Notes under the pieces: model-generated
The model's input: the letters and a program-made list of their open reading frames with translations, nothing else
Told to the model about the DNA's origin: nothing
The model's database searches: none
Source of the DNA: Strongylocentrotus droebachiensis
Lineage: Eukaryota; Echinodermata; Echinoidea; Camarodonta; Strongylocentrotidae
Direction: 5' to 3'
NCBI GenBank assembly: GCA_035222895.1
Contig: JAVYIG010001819.1
Coordinates: forward strand, 124,001 to 188,000
Length of the DNA: 64,000 nt
Shown here: positions 27,243 to 35,898 of the stretch, piece after piece
How the letters are laid out: each line of letters begins with the position of its first letter
Position numbering within the stretch: the first letter of the stretch is position 1
Position numbers and translations under genes: made by a program

Positions 27243-30200
27243 AATGATGATGATGATGACAATAAATATAATGATAATAATAATAATAAAAGTAATAATA
27301 ATAATAATAATAATAATAATGTTAATAATGATAATAATAACAATAATGATAATAATAATGATAATAATAATAATAATAATGATAACAATGTAATAAAATT
27401 TAGCTGATTTTCTTAAACTTATGTACATGTATAGCTTATATAATAAACGTTCATCGAAATGTACGACTTGGCAAATCAATATTTGGGGGATAAAGAGATC
27501 CGCGGTAAGGGGTCAAAGGTTAATCTCACGTCATTATTTTTTTTTTCACAACCAGTATTCTATTATAAGTATATCTAACAATATGCTGTGGTCTAGTGGT
27601 CTGCTCTGATGGATCATATACCGGATTAAGATTAACTGGTCAAGGTCTGAATTCTAACTATTGCTCTGTTGTGCTTTGGATGAGTGGATAATCTGCAGAA
27701 TCCCTCTATATCCAGGGAAAATGCTATATTTTGAATTGATAAACCAGTGCCCTGAATGTACTCAGCACAAAGCGCATGGAGGTGAGGAGACCTCATTCAC
27801 AGAGTGCATGTCAATAGTGCAATATTTGATATTCATGAGCGCATCTTGAATGCATGTGCCTATTATCTGTTCAAATATAATATGATATGTAGCAACTTCA
27901 TCACTTTAAATGTTGTTACAATAATTTTGTAGTTTACTCATATTTTTTTTTACTTGGTTAGACATCGTAGTCATGTTGATAAACAATGAAATTCTAATGT
28001 AACTCTACTGTTAAAGGGAAGTGATCATTTTAATGATCAAGGTCAATTTTTATTTCACCCTGATTGTCTACATGCAGTCCGATTGGCCTGACAAAGAGAG
28101 TAACTCATACAAACCACTAATTACAAATAATCCCATTTCTCCGCCAAAACTCCGAAAAAAAACTTTGCTTTCACTCATGATGATGAGCAATGACGTTAAT
28201 CACCGTTAGCTAAATCTTTCCACGCGGGCTTTGGTGGTTTTTCTTAACCCCTTCGGTCCTAAGCTCTCATCATGCCATAGGCGATACGTACCCGTATAGA
28301 CAGGATCGTGAATACTGAGAGGACACGGCCCGACGCGCGCTTTCAGCCTGTTAGAATTAGCCGATGATCGATAACTTCCGAACAAAGTAATGATGGTTGG
28401 ACATTCTGTTTGGAATGTGATAATTTCATGAGGAGTTATGGTGATTAAAAAACAACAACCAGGAATAAATGTATTAATGTACAGATAAATATTATGTAAT
28501 AAAACAAACTGTAAATACTGTACTTACAGAAAGCCACTTGCAATTAACTACTATGTTTAGTAATAATGTAATTCAGTGAATTCCATGAATTTCAAAAAAT
28601 CAAAATTACCTTGGACACTAGAAGAAACCCAATTTTATTACGGCATATTGAAGATATTTTGATACAGAACCTAAATTTTTCAATGTTCCAAAATCGTTAT
28701 TTCCCAGTTCATTCGTTCCAAATTTATCTTTTCAGCCGTGCTTTAAGAGACACAATCTCCCAGTCTCGCAACATTAATATCTCGGCCTTGGTCCCGAGAC
28801 CTAAGGATAAATGAATATAAAAAAGTGATTAAAGGTGAAGACCAGTAATGGTCATGCGATTGCATTGTGAAAGAAACGTTGTGGAATCGATCAGAAAAGG
28901 TTGATCATCTAGCATCTAGCATCTGCAAGGTTCTGGAATCATCAAAATGATAAGAAATTTGGCCCATTCTTCGTAAAGTTACAAGCACTATACACAGAAA
29001 GATGTATATGGGACTACCCTATATCTCTCACACGACCATGAGAGAAACAAATTTACCAAATATATGAATTAGTAGGCGGTTTCCCGGCAAATTTTTTATC
29101 ATCATGTATTAGTCAAAACATATTCTTTCACATGATTGGTAATGAGAGCTTCCATTTCATTTTTTGAAATTGGGGCGTTTCCAATACTGGTCTTTACCTT
29201 TAAGTAAAATACTAACTGAAAGCAGTAAATTAACGATATTTTTCGATACTGTTTCTATTTTGGTCCTTGATTTCCAATGTCTTAATTTCAGTTATACATT
29301 GAAGCTACGTGTTGGATAACATTTGCATGTAATTTTATCTTGTGTTTGTATATTTAATCCCTTCTCTAATTTTCCTCCCGCCGATATTGGTGAGATATGA
29401 TATTCGTACTGTCTACTCTTATATTTCAGCCTTGATTTATCGCCCCATCTTTTAATTGTGATAAGATTTGTTCTCCAATAATCAAAAGACTGAATAGCTT
29501 TTGGCGGGGGGGGGGGGGTGGGTGGATGCAAGAGGAAAATGTATTGTTTTGAAAACACTTTCATTACTTAGTTATCGAGGTCTTCTCTCAAAACTTTCAA
29601 AAAGAACAGTAATCTCGGCGACCTTTAACAATCATGGCTGCTTTTTTGACGGATAGTTATTCTTCAAATGAATACATGTATTATGTCAAGTTCAACTACA
29701 ATGTTCCACACATTTGAATGTTGTGATGACATTGTGTAGGGAACAAAGATGTGGCCCTCCTAAATATAATTGACCTCGTTTTTAAAGCAGCTGTTTAAAA
29801 AAATATTTCAAACGAGTTGACTGACGGTTTCCGCCATATGAGCAACTCCATACTGTTAACTTTCTTCACGCTTCTGTAATCGACATAATGCATTCACGTT
29901 CGATATTTAGATATAGCAATTACTTGAAAGTGAGAGTTTTATCTGATTCCCTGCGACATTTCCTTTTATATTTAAGGCAGTGCAGTTTTTAATATTTTAA
30001 AGTTAATTTTTACCAGAAAAAAAGTTCCTCTGTAACCCCAGCAGAAATGTTGTTTGATTTTTTTTTAAGGACCTACTTATTTCGAGGAAGTAACGTAATT
30101 TTACTTTAATTTGATTACACTTGAAAAGGTTATATTCAAAAGTTGCGACCTCCATCAAGAGTTGACTGAATTAAAGTTTTCTCATTCTAAAATTTCTAAC

Positions 30201-33200
30201 ACGTTCGTCCAAGTGATGATTACTGTAAAACGTCTGTATCTGAAGTATCTGGTGTCTGAAGTTCTGGACTATATAATAAAACAAAGAGTTAGTATTATCT
30301 TTTGGTTGTGTCATAGAAATAATTCCGAATTATTAAGACAATTCTGGTGAGTTTTTCCTCATCTTAACGGGGAAGGTGTTGATTTTTTTTGTTCAGTTCA
30401 TAGTAATGAATATACCGAGACACCTACTGTAATACCGGCAAAGTCATTATTAATCACTAGTATTCATATTCTGGAATCTATTTTGTTGTTTTCAGTCACT
30501 GTTGTTCTGTAGCAACTAACGACATCCCTCTCCAGTAACTGCTATGTCTAATACACGCTGTATACAGCATACACATGCAAATTACTATCGGATTGACTAC
30601 ACTCTAACTATACAACCTTACACCATATGGACTACTCATGACGGACCCCTAGTACGGAAACGCTGGCAAGGGGCCTCTCTTTTACCCCTAACTAAACTTT
30701 TATAGAGACCTAGGTGATATTTTTAGCCACTTTCCGCGACAAATCTCCTCCACACTTGCCACTGCATCGCTTTTTTCTTTTACATCCATAGGGAAAGAGG
30801 GGTATGGGTAGGGTAAGAGGGGTAGAATTGCAAATCTGTTCTTGAGAATATCTCATCCCATATGGGGCTGTCTGAGTATATTGACACTGCAGATACATGG
30901 GTTGACTTGACGAAGCTTTGAGCTGTGGATCTTCTAACATTAGGTGTTGCGTGCTTAAGGAGTGATGTGATGTAGTTTCTTCAAGTTACTTGACACTTAT
31001 CTCAGTGTGACAGCTTGCACGCGTAACCAGAGCAGAACCTTGACTTCCACAGTTCTCCACGTTGAGATTATGTCGTTTAATCATTTTCGAGGTCACAGTG
31101 AGATCTTTAAGGCCCTTTCGTTATAATCATGATTTAGAAATGCAACTTCTGTGTGATTTGCTTGCCAGTATACGTTCAATAAATGGAAACAGTTTTATGA
31201 TATTACTGCTGGAAAATAAATCGAAATGAATAAAAAAAAAATACGCACACATACGAATATTTCTTTATTATTTTCTCTTTGTATATTATAAAAGTATACT
31301 GTAAAATATACATGTAGAATAATTGACGAAGGAAAAAAAAATAAACACTACACATTTAAATAAATTTCGGCCATGCTCACAATGCGAATACACGTTTGAA
31401 CAATCGTCTAATGCATTCTATGGTTACATAGAAAGCATAATCATATAAATACCGAAATCATTATTTGGACAAAGCCACAGCAACCATTTTGATTGCAATA
31501 TAATTTGAAAATGTTCCCACAAGTTATTGCCTCCATTGTTCACTTTTAGAGAAGGAAGTCCTACATTACACACTATCACAAAATCAGATTTGATTAATTC
31601 TCTGTTGCCTTGATATGTAATGGACCCCTTGATGAGTTGGCTTCCGGTGTATTAACCTAAGGTTCTGTAGGAATTCTTTAGCCGAGGTATATAAGAAGTA
31701 TTCTTAAATCCTTTTCGTAAGATTGTAGACATAATGTACATATACTGTATAGACCTATGGCGTGGCCAGTCCGGGGTCATTGTAACGGATATGTTTTGAA
31801 ATCGCTGAGTCTCCTCGAAGTACCATAATTATAATGCTTTCTTATCTACTCTAAATGAACGTTACAACGTTTCATCTACAAATGGACTATTAACGAATGC
31901 TAACGATTGTCCGGAGGATATCAGTTTTTAAATTTCCTGTGTCTCCGAGGCAGAAGCACCATAATAATGATTTATTCTTATCTGCTAAAAAAATGCTTCT
32001 TGATCAAGACAAAGCAATAGCAAATAAAGGCAATAACAATAAAATTGTCGTGAGATGTGTGTTTGAGAGGTTCAAAAGTTTATTAAACATCCAATCAGAA
32101 GCGTGGTACGGTGCTTCGAACAAAGTTTAAAGTACGGTACTAGATCTATAACTAATATATTGAATGATGAATCGCAATAATTGCTTTAAGTCATGGGCTT
32201 TCCTCGGCCCCTTCTAAAAACGTAGAGAAGGGTGGGGACAGGGGAGAGGAGGGGGATGATTTTGTTTAGGTCAAAGGAAGTTCAATTTGCTGAGCAGGTA
32301 GTGATCATAAATTAGAAGGGAATTCGTGGATATTCAGTATTCTTAGGAAATGGATAATCAGGTAGGGATATAACATACATTTAGGCCCCACCGTTGAACG
32401 TGCTATCAAAATAGTTTGATCATGAAGACATTCCATATAAAACTTCAGTAAGGCGTATATCGATTCCATAAACATCACGCAATCTCTTAGCTTCGGTACG
32501 CTTCCCAGCAGGAGGGAGCGTTTTAATGTATTTTGTTTCCATATATGTTTTTTTCCATATAGGCCTATATATCTCGTTTTATACAATTCTTTATTTAAGA
32601 GAAGTAGAATACAAACGGAGTAAACACAGTACATATGTCTCGAGAATGGCAATCATTTGATAAAGTAGTGATATAACCGTGATAATCAGAAAGATGCAAA
32701 GTTTGCATGATTGTTACCTCATATTTACAAAGAATGCATGAAATAGGTTTTTATTTGATAGATATAATCTTACATGATGGGCTGTTCATGGAAAATGAAT
32801 ATATATATAATTATGTACCGTCTTATGTGCACGAAAAAAAATACACATTTACTCTATCATTAGATAAGAAAATGTTGTTTTATGTATGACGTGTAACGTA
32901 GAAAAATTACTATCGACAGTATTTTTGTAATTTGTAAGTTTGTAATTGTGGAGGACAAACTTGTAAAGTAGTATACTTTGTCTAAACCGCATTTCCTCTC
33001 GAAAGTCATAATTTTGCTTAATAAAAAAATGACATAATCATGATTATCCACGGATCTTCCTTCCTCAACACTCTGAAGATTTTGTTTTGCCGTTTGTAAG
33101 GTTGTAGGAAAATTCGGTTCCATACCACGTGTATTCCATATTTTGACAAGAGACCTTAATGTCGAGATTCGCATGGCACAAATTCTAAATCTGTTTTTAG

Positions 33201-35898
33201 TAAGCCTTAATCGTTGAGGTGGTTTCATATGTTTTCATAGTCAATCACATTGATAACTATCGACATTAAACATCTATAAAAGGAAAACGTACAAACTCAT
33301 AAGAGTTGAATATATTCAATCTGCTGGCAACTCCATGTACATGTACGTATTCCTATGGTAAACCCTGTGTCTATTTCAAGTTAGTTGGCACTGAAACTAA
33401 ACTTGGCTCTTACTCAAATCACTAAGAGCCTCTTTGAATGCACTTGTTTCTCACTATTGTATGCAAAATGCAACAATGTTTATTAGATTCAATGCGTTGT
33501 TTTATGTTAGATATATTTCCCTTTGCATGCACTTGTTTCTCGCTATTGTAATGCAAATAAATGCAAGGTCGTTTTAAACATTCAAGGCAGGTTGGATAAA
33601 GGACACACGATCAGTAATTCAACAAAATTTTGGAAAGTTTCCACGATGCAAATCCTCGTAACCTCCCCACAAATAAAGGCTCAATGACTAGGACTACTGC
33701 CAAAGTCTGACATATGCATTTTATTGATGTAGTTATCATGTGCTCTCAAAGCCTTTTTCAGTATATGCTGATCACCATGTACAAAATGTAAAGGATTTAT
33801 TTTCAAGTACATACAACAAAAATCATAGAAATATCGGAGCAAGTTTGCCAAGTATTTTGATCATCTTTTAACAAAGAAAATGAATGATTTGTCCTAAAAC
33901 ATTCATTCATTAGCCCTTGACTGGGGTACTTTATTTGGCATATGAGGTTGTTTGCTCGTACTGATGCTGATAAATAAATGATATGGCATTTTAATATGCA
34001 AATACAATGTTCTTTGACAAAGTAATGTTTAATTTACTTAGATTGTTTTTTTTTTTGCGTGGCATCTAGCCAATTTTATTGTTATCATTTATTTATCAAT
34101 TACTTATTCATTAATTTATTTATCAATGTTCTTTGACAAAGTAATGTTTAATTTACTTAGATTGGTTTTTTTTGCGTGGCATCTAGCCAATTTTATTGTT
34201 ATCATTTATTTATCAATTACTTATTCATTAATTTATTTATTCATTAATTAATTTATCAATTATTTATTTATTCATTTATTTATCTATCAATTTCTTCTTT
34301 TATTCATTCGTTTGTTTAATCATTCATGTTCATTGTTATCATTAGTATCATCATCATTAGTATCATTACACGGCATCATTAATATAATCATTACTATTAT
34401 TATTCTTACATTGAACAATGCTATCCATTTCTAAAGCATATACGTTAAAGCCTGTATGTACTAGTTTTGCCAGGAGGGATTAGACCACCCTGCTGGTCAC
34501 TGACAGGTGGTTATCTCATCAAATCAGCTCTCAATTAACATAAGAAGAAGGGGATCATGGGGGACCAATGGTCACCGATTAGGCATTGTTTGCTATATAG
34601 AGGGCGCAAGTAGCTATAAGTAGTGCAGTGGGGCTTTAAAGCATTTATAGTTTTAAAATATCTTGGTATACATCATGATTATACACGTAAAGCCGCTGGA
34701 GAAAGTACTTATTTCCAAAAATAGTTTATGGCTCTTGGGTTTAAAAGCTAAGTCCACTCCGAAAACTCGAGAAACGTAGCACACACAAAATTGAGTAAAA
34801 TCGGATAACTAATAAGGAAGCTATGAATTTTTGAAAAAGTATGACAAACTATGGAACAATGGAAATCACTACACAAATTGCCAATTTGGTTATCAGTTTG
34901 TGACGTCATTGTCTCACTATTTATCAATTGCTTTATACATATTTATCCCATGAATTTCCTTTTCATCCCCAAAAACTTGATTTCCCCACGCCTTTGCCCA
35001 GGTTATATGAATTCACAAAATCTTTTATGAACTTTGAAGAAATTTTATTTTTGTCTTAATATTGTATATTCATAATCTTTGATTTACATTAATAGTTAAT
35101 CGAAATTCAAATTGTTCAGGATTTAACTGAAAAAAAATTACTCTATAGTAGTGCATCCACACAAAAACATATTACTATCATTATAACTTGGATGCTGGTG
35201 TGAGGAAATAAGATTCTTAAGGGGGGGGGGGGTGGGAAATTTATATCATCAATATAAAGAAATAATTAGTGGGTAGTGAGGCAATGACGTCACAGACTAA
35301 TGAGTGAGTTGCCAATTTGTCTTGTGATTTTCAGAGTTGTTCATGTCATTACAAATTCATAACTTTCTAATATTAGTTATCCGATTGCTCAATTATTTTT
35401 GCTTGGTTTGTCTGATTTTCCTGCTTCTATTGAAAATAATTTATTTTTGGAGTGGACTTGCCCTTTAAAATAAGAAGACAATCCATTCGCACTATGATGA
35501 AGGGCACAAGCCAGTGAAGAACAATTGGGAATTAGCAGAGGATTATAGTATTAAAGTGAGTTTGTAACTGAAAGATGTTTAATTACGCTATATAAAATGC
35601 TCATTGTACTTACCCAATCACATACTTCAGGGTTGGTGGAACTATAGCAATCAACTCTCTGTAACAATGTATCAATCATAAGCTGGGTCTGTTCTAAGTT
35701 TAAGCTTGGACCTCTCTTCGACTCCTGCTGCCTCTGCAGGAGGCGTGTCACTCGATCAAAAGGTCCATTGCGTCCATGTATCTGAGCCTGTGAGGTGTGT
35801 AGTACGGCTGACAGGACAACCATCAAGAGAGACAGTATCCATAGGCTTAGTCCCGATTGTCTTATTAGACAGGTGGTCGTAGATCTTAACAAACCCAT
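2870..35898 (-). CDS. SLC39A4/SLC39A12-like: Zinc transporter, ZIP4/ZIP12-like (LIV-1 subfamily of SLC39), multi-exon, 3' end missing
   Basis: Ten exons on the minus strand join without a frame break: 35898-35614, 23414-23079, 17050-16843, 15326-14866, 11950-11773, 10131-9962, 8306-8070, 4496-4391, 3621-3469, 3057-2870. All introns read GT-AG. The product so far is 774 residues: signal peptide (about 1-38), Cys-containing helical ectodomain (39-277), His-rich linker (278-430), PAL-type domain with CPAIL (431-490), then membrane segments 1-7. TM4 has HNALDG (H676, N677, D680) and TM5 has [10 protein letters not shown] (H705, E706, H709, E710), the metal-site motifs of LIV-1 ZIPs. HE rather than EE at the start of the TM5 motif argues against ZIP8/14. 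The family moves zinc into the cytosol across the plasma or organelle membrane. The order of domains matches ZIP4/ZIP12; which paralogue it is cannot be decided here. The last exon (TM8 and stop) was not found in 1-2869 and probably lies off the left edge. Confidence 0.93.
3469..3621 (-). CDS. SLC39A4/SLC39A12-like: ZIP exon 9: TM4 and most of TM5, metal-binding motifs
   Basis: Acceptor tgtcag, donor gtaggt, 153 bases, residues 662-711 with split Gly codons at both ends. TM4 is [22 protein letters not shown]5 begins [14 protein letters not shown]676, N677, D680, H705, E706, H709 and E710 stand at the positions that form the binuclear metal site in ZIP structures. Nothing in the motif is lost. 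Confidence 0.96.
4391..4496 (-). CDS. SLC39A4/SLC39A12-like: ZIP exon 8: variable cytosolic loop between TM3 and TM4
   Basis: Acceptor ccatag, donor gtaaaa, 106 bases, residues 626-660 plus one base ([11 protein letters not shown] to FLMRG). The charged, poorly conserved sequence is what this loop looks like in the family. Support comes mainly from splice signals and from phases that match exons 7 and 9 exactly. Confidence 0.75.
4497..8069. other. ZIP intron 7, with an inverted-repeat element
   Basis: AT-rich intron. Its one clear structure is the GC-rich block starting near 6860, where CTACTGC/GCAGTAG palindromes and AACCCCTG motifs recur in both orientations (see repeat entry). Around 6640-6850 the motif ACTATACA is repeated several times. 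I see no exon. Confidence 0.6.
6860..7899. repeat. Inverted-repeat element rich in CTACTGC/GCAGTAG palindromes
   Basis: The left part (6860-7110) has CCCCTGATCAGGGG, GCACGTGCAGTAG and CTGGCTGGAAGGAGGGCG. The right part (7795-7899) has the same pieces reversed: CGCCCTTCTGCCAGCC, CGCTGATCAGGTG and CTACTGCGCGTGCAGTAG. The arms are imperfect and enclose about 0.7 kb of AT-rich sequence without a transposase frame, so it is probably a non-autonomous element. Confidence 0.5.
8070..8306 (-). CDS. SLC39A4/SLC39A12-like: ZIP exon 7: His-containing loop and TM3
   Basis: Acceptor caccag, donor gtagaa, 237 bases, phase 0 at both ends, residues 547-625. ALGLHKHGG starts the TM2-TM3 loop, which adds [11 protein letters not shown]3 is [20 protein letters not shown], with the FFLFE ending typical of the family. 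The remainder starts the cytosolic TM3-TM4 loop ([16 protein letters not shown]). The donor is weaker than the others, but its phase fits exon 8. Confidence 0.9.
8405..8530. repeat. Hairpin element, arms of about 62 bp
   Basis: AGGGACTTTTAGATTTGCAC at the left is matched by GTGCAAATCTAAAATTCCCT at the right. The arms meet at GCACTGGCAGTGC (centre 8470) with a few mismatches near the middle of the arms. It sits in the intron about 100 bases before exon 7 of the ZIP gene and is probably a small foldback element. Confidence 0.75.
8531..9961. other. ZIP intron 6, remainder
   Basis: No exon seen. It contains an imperfect palindrome at 9603-9695 (GTCGGCTAC near the left arm, GTAGCCGAC near the right) and an (ATT)n microsatellite at 9734-9770. 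GGAGTGGACT, a repeat end also seen at 23639 and in the element at 34740-35470, directly precedes the microsatellite. Confidence 0.5.
9734..9770. repeat. (ATT)n microsatellite
   Basis: About eleven ATT units with one interruption, directly after GGAGTGGACT. The same neighbour pair (AAT run next to AGTCCACTCC) occurs in reverse at 23603-23650, which suggests that the microsatellite belongs to the tail of a dispersed repeat. Confidence 0.8.
9962..10131 (-). CDS. SLC39A4/SLC39A12-like: ZIP exon 6: TM1 and TM2
   Basis: Acceptor ttgcag, donor gtaaac, 170 bases, completing V490 and giving 491-546. [19 protein letters not shown] is TM1. TM2 follows and ends in [14 protein letters not shown], the usual small-residue and HL-P-E signature of ZIP TM2. 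The exon ends exactly at the Glu, phase 0. Confidence 0.93.
10617..10775 (+). repeat. Dispersed repeat family R1, copy 1
   Basis: The order of landmarks TGTGCAAACAT, ATTACGTAATCTGAAC, TATTGAAATTG, GATCGTG is shared with copies at 17627-17762 and 57533-57682 and, in reverse, at 20123-20278. All lie in introns. No coding capacity or tRNA head is visible. Confidence 0.6.
11610..11772. repeat. C-rich low-complexity tract
   Basis: Runs of up to about 17 C at 11612-11628 and again at 11700-11725, followed by TCC repeats up to 11755. It lies immediately after the donor of ZIP exon 5. Long plus- and minus-strand frames here are low-complexity artefacts. Confidence 0.8.
11773..11950 (-). CDS. SLC39A4/SLC39A12-like: ZIP exon 5: PAL-type domain with CPAIL motif
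   Basis: Acceptor gttcag, donor gtgaag, 178 bases, residues 431-489 plus one base. It begins [13 protein letters not shown] and contains [15 protein letters not shown], the CPALLYQ-like motif that lies just before TM1 in LIV-1 ZIPs and forms the dimerising PAL-containing domain in ZIP4. The exon borders directly on a C-rich low-complexity tract in the following intron (11610-11760). Confidence 0.92.
11951..14865. other. ZIP intron 4
   Basis: No exon seen. It contains a purine-rich tract (GAAGAAG-type) at about 13075-13160 and a poly-C/poly-T run at 13970-13995. The rest is AT-rich without a clear repeat. Confidence 0.5.
14866..15326 (-). CDS. SLC39A4/SLC39A12-like: ZIP exon 4: His-rich extracellular linker
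   Basis: Acceptor attgcag, donor gtacgc, 461 bases, residues 278-430. The central part is made of His-Gly and His-Asp runs ([26 protein letters not shown]), expected to bind zinc loosely, as in the His-rich loop of ZIP4-type ectodomains. A basic stretch RIRRR (406-410) fits the furin pattern R-x-R-R. NKT and NDT are possible N-glycosylation sites. The base composition is much more GC-rich than the flanking introns. Confidence 0.9.
15410..15712 (-). repeat. tRNA-derived SINE, full-length copy
   Basis: Read on the minus strand, the head (15712 down to about 15640) looks like a tRNA: an A-box-like TTGTTTAGAGG and a perfect B box GGTTCGAGTC. The body includes GGCAAGATATTAATCTGCA and TGCCACTCTCTACCCATG. 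The tail has GCGCTATAACAATATC and a degenerate ATT run. The copy at 62560-62850 has the same head, body and tail. Confidence 0.75.
16137..16382. repeat. (GA)n-rich polypurine tract, about 245 bp
   Basis: Almost pure purine on the plus strand, mostly GA dinucleotides with G runs. Two overlapping minus-strand frames rich in Ser, Leu and Pro are by-products of this tract. It lies in the intron between ZIP exons 3 and 4. Confidence 0.9.
16843..17050 (-). CDS. SLC39A4/SLC39A12-like: ZIP exon 3: second Cys-to-Cys helical unit of the ectodomain
   Basis: Acceptor ctccag, donor gtaagg, 208 bases, starts phase 0 and ends phase 1; residues 208-276 plus one base of residue 277. It begins [13 protein letters not shown] and has its second Cys 39 residues on (LLHGHC). 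It ends HIIREA before the split Gly. The reading frame across both junctions is open and continuous with exons 2 and 4. Confidence 0.9.
17627..17762 (+). repeat. Dispersed repeat family R1, copy 2
   Basis: ATGTGCGAACATGACAATG, TATTACGTGATCCGAAC, TATTAAAATTAC and AATCGTG follow the same order and spacing as copy 1. Confidence 0.6.
19579..19612. repeat. Poly-T then poly-G tract
   Basis: About 18 T followed directly by about 15 G. It has the same arrangement as the tract at 56059-56109. It lies in ZIP intron 2. Confidence 0.95.
20123..20278 (-). repeat. Dispersed repeat family R1, copy 3 (reverse orientation)
   Basis: Read on the minus strand it has ATGCGAACATGACAATG, TATTACGTAATCCGAAC and ATACAATAG in the same order as the other copies. 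Confidence 0.55.
20520..20600 (+). repeat. SINE tail fragment with ATT run
   Basis: GAGCGCCTTGAGCACC, then GTGCGCTATATAAATATCC and an ATT run. This is the 3' end of the same type of SINE, in plus orientation. The reverse of this pattern occurs at 42562-42640. Confidence 0.6.
20990..21720. repeat. Tandem satellite, six units of 118-125 bp
   Basis: The marker TTCGTG/TTCTTG occurs at 21034, 21152, 21270, 21392, 21514 and 21639, giving spacings of 118, 118, 122, 122 and 125. Each unit also has GGCA-TTGATTTTAACT and CTTGTCTT. Units 1, 2 and 4 carry CATTGTACGAAGAGC-like sequence; units 3 and 5 carry CAATATCCAAAGAA-like sequence, an alternating pattern. Confidence 0.85.
22290..22412 (-). repeat. 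Diverged SINE fragment
   Basis: TGTAGATTGATATCTTGCCAA matches the body of the SINE copies at 15410-15712 and 62560-62850. The head is decayed. Confidence 0.45.
22459..22560. repeat. Palindromic element with 9-bp flanking direct repeat
   Basis: Arms 22471-22505 and 22516-22551 pair almost perfectly (AGCCTCGTGTCAATGGCCCT with its reverse complement, two mismatches) around a 10-base loop. AGGCCTGAT stands on both sides, at 22459-22467 and 22552-22560, and may be a target-site duplication. Confidence 0.75.
23079..23414 (-). CDS. SLC39A4/SLC39A12-like: ZIP exon 2: helix-rich ectodomain
   Basis: Acceptor ctatag, donor gtgagt, 336 bases, phase 0 at both ends, residues 96-207. It begins [13 protein letters not shown] and reaches a second Cys 42 residues later (EATC). 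The layout is the same Cys-to-Cys helical unit as the starts of exons 3 and 5. The rest ([13 protein letters not shown] to TSSFQ) is helical by composition and contains a possible N-glycosylation site NDS and another NKT. The intron before it is 12.2 kb, the longest of the gene. Confidence 0.9.
23603..23665. repeat. AAT microsatellite joined to a dispersed repeat end
   Basis: An AAT run (23603-23629) is followed by CATTTAAAGTCCACTCCAAA. AGTCCACTCC is also the end motif of the inverted-repeat element at 34740-35470 and occurs in reverse beside the ATT run at 9734. Confidence 0.6.
24853..25780. mobile_element. Non-autonomous DNA transposon (Harbinger-like by TSD) filled with helically spaced CGTAA motifs
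   Basis: The ends are perfect 48-bp inverted repeats (24853-24900 and 25733-25780, beginning TACCCCCTTCACATACACGG). TTA flanks both sides (24850-24852, 25781-25783), a 3-bp target duplication of the TWA type used by PIF/Harbinger elements. The interior is packed with CGTAA, CGCAA and related motifs. Orientation is CGTAA in 24890-25180, TTACG in about 25190-25420 and CGTAA again in 25480-25760. Counted spacings between successive CG steps are nearly all 10 or 11 bp. No transposase frame; the short frames in it are rich in R, V, T, Y and S and reflect the repeat. Confidence 0.85.
27173..27395. repeat. Compound trinucleotide microsatellite, (GAT)n then (AAT)n
   Basis: About 70 bases of GAT units followed by about 130 bases of AAT-rich units with occasional GAT. 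Four long overlapping frames here (poly-Met, poly-Asp/Asn, poly-Ser, poly-Ile) are products of the repeat, not genes. Confidence 0.95.
27588..27850 (+). repeat. Possible tRNA-derived SINE
   Basis: TGGTCTAGTGG at about 27588-27602 is a perfect A-box match, and GGTCTGAATTC about 50 bases on is a decayed B box. The body does not match the other SINE copies. Only the promoter-like head supports the call. Confidence 0.35.
34005..34243. repeat. 119-bp tandem duplication followed by TTAT-rich repeat
   Basis: CAATGTTCTTTGACAAAG begins at 34005 and again at 34124. The two copies are nearly identical apart from the length of a T run. TTTATTTATCAAT-type low-complexity sequence continues to about 34320. 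Confidence 0.9.
34455..34640 (+). repeat. Dispersed repeat R2, copy 1
   Basis: TGTACTAGTTTTGCCA, GGTCACTGACAGGTGG, TTATCTCATCAAATCAGCTC and AAGTAGTGCAGTG occur in the same order, reversed, at 50083-50215. Confidence 0.7.
34740..35470. mobile_element. Inverted-repeat DNA element (MITE/foldback type), 731 bp
   Basis: The left end TTTAAAAGCTAAGTCCACTCC (split here at 34740-34760) is matched by GGAGTGGACTTGCCCTTTAAAA at the right end, 35449-35470. Inside, AATCGGATAACTAAT, TGACGTCATTG and AAATTGCCAATTTG-like pieces also recur inverted, so the arms are about 180 bp and imperfect. No transposase frame is present. It lies about 150 bases from the donor of ZIP exon 1. Confidence 0.75.
35614..35898 (-). 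CDS. SLC39A4/SLC39A12-like: ZIP exon 1: start codon, signal peptide, N-terminal ectodomain
   Basis: The ATG at 35898 opens MGLLRST followed by a hydrophobic stretch ([14 protein letters not shown]) and a likely cleavage after TSQA, a clear signal peptide. An in-frame TAG lies a few codons upstream, so the longer reading that begins at a TTG (35910) is not the start. The exon gives residues 1-95 and ends in PEVCDW before gtaagt, phase 0. The LLQRVDC segment, with a second Cys just before the exon end, resembles the start of the helix-rich domain of ZIP4/ZIP12. Confidence 0.9.

Larger units (their letters stand above)
23415..35613. other. ZIP intron 1 (12 kb), repeat-bearing
   Basis: No exon was found on either strand. 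Named repeats inside it are the AAT run at 23603, the CGTAA element at 24853-25780, the compound microsatellite at 27173-27395, a possible SINE at 27588-27850, a 119-bp tandem duplication at 34005, and the elements at 34455 and 34740. The other frames here are short and show no domain. Confidence 0.6.
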
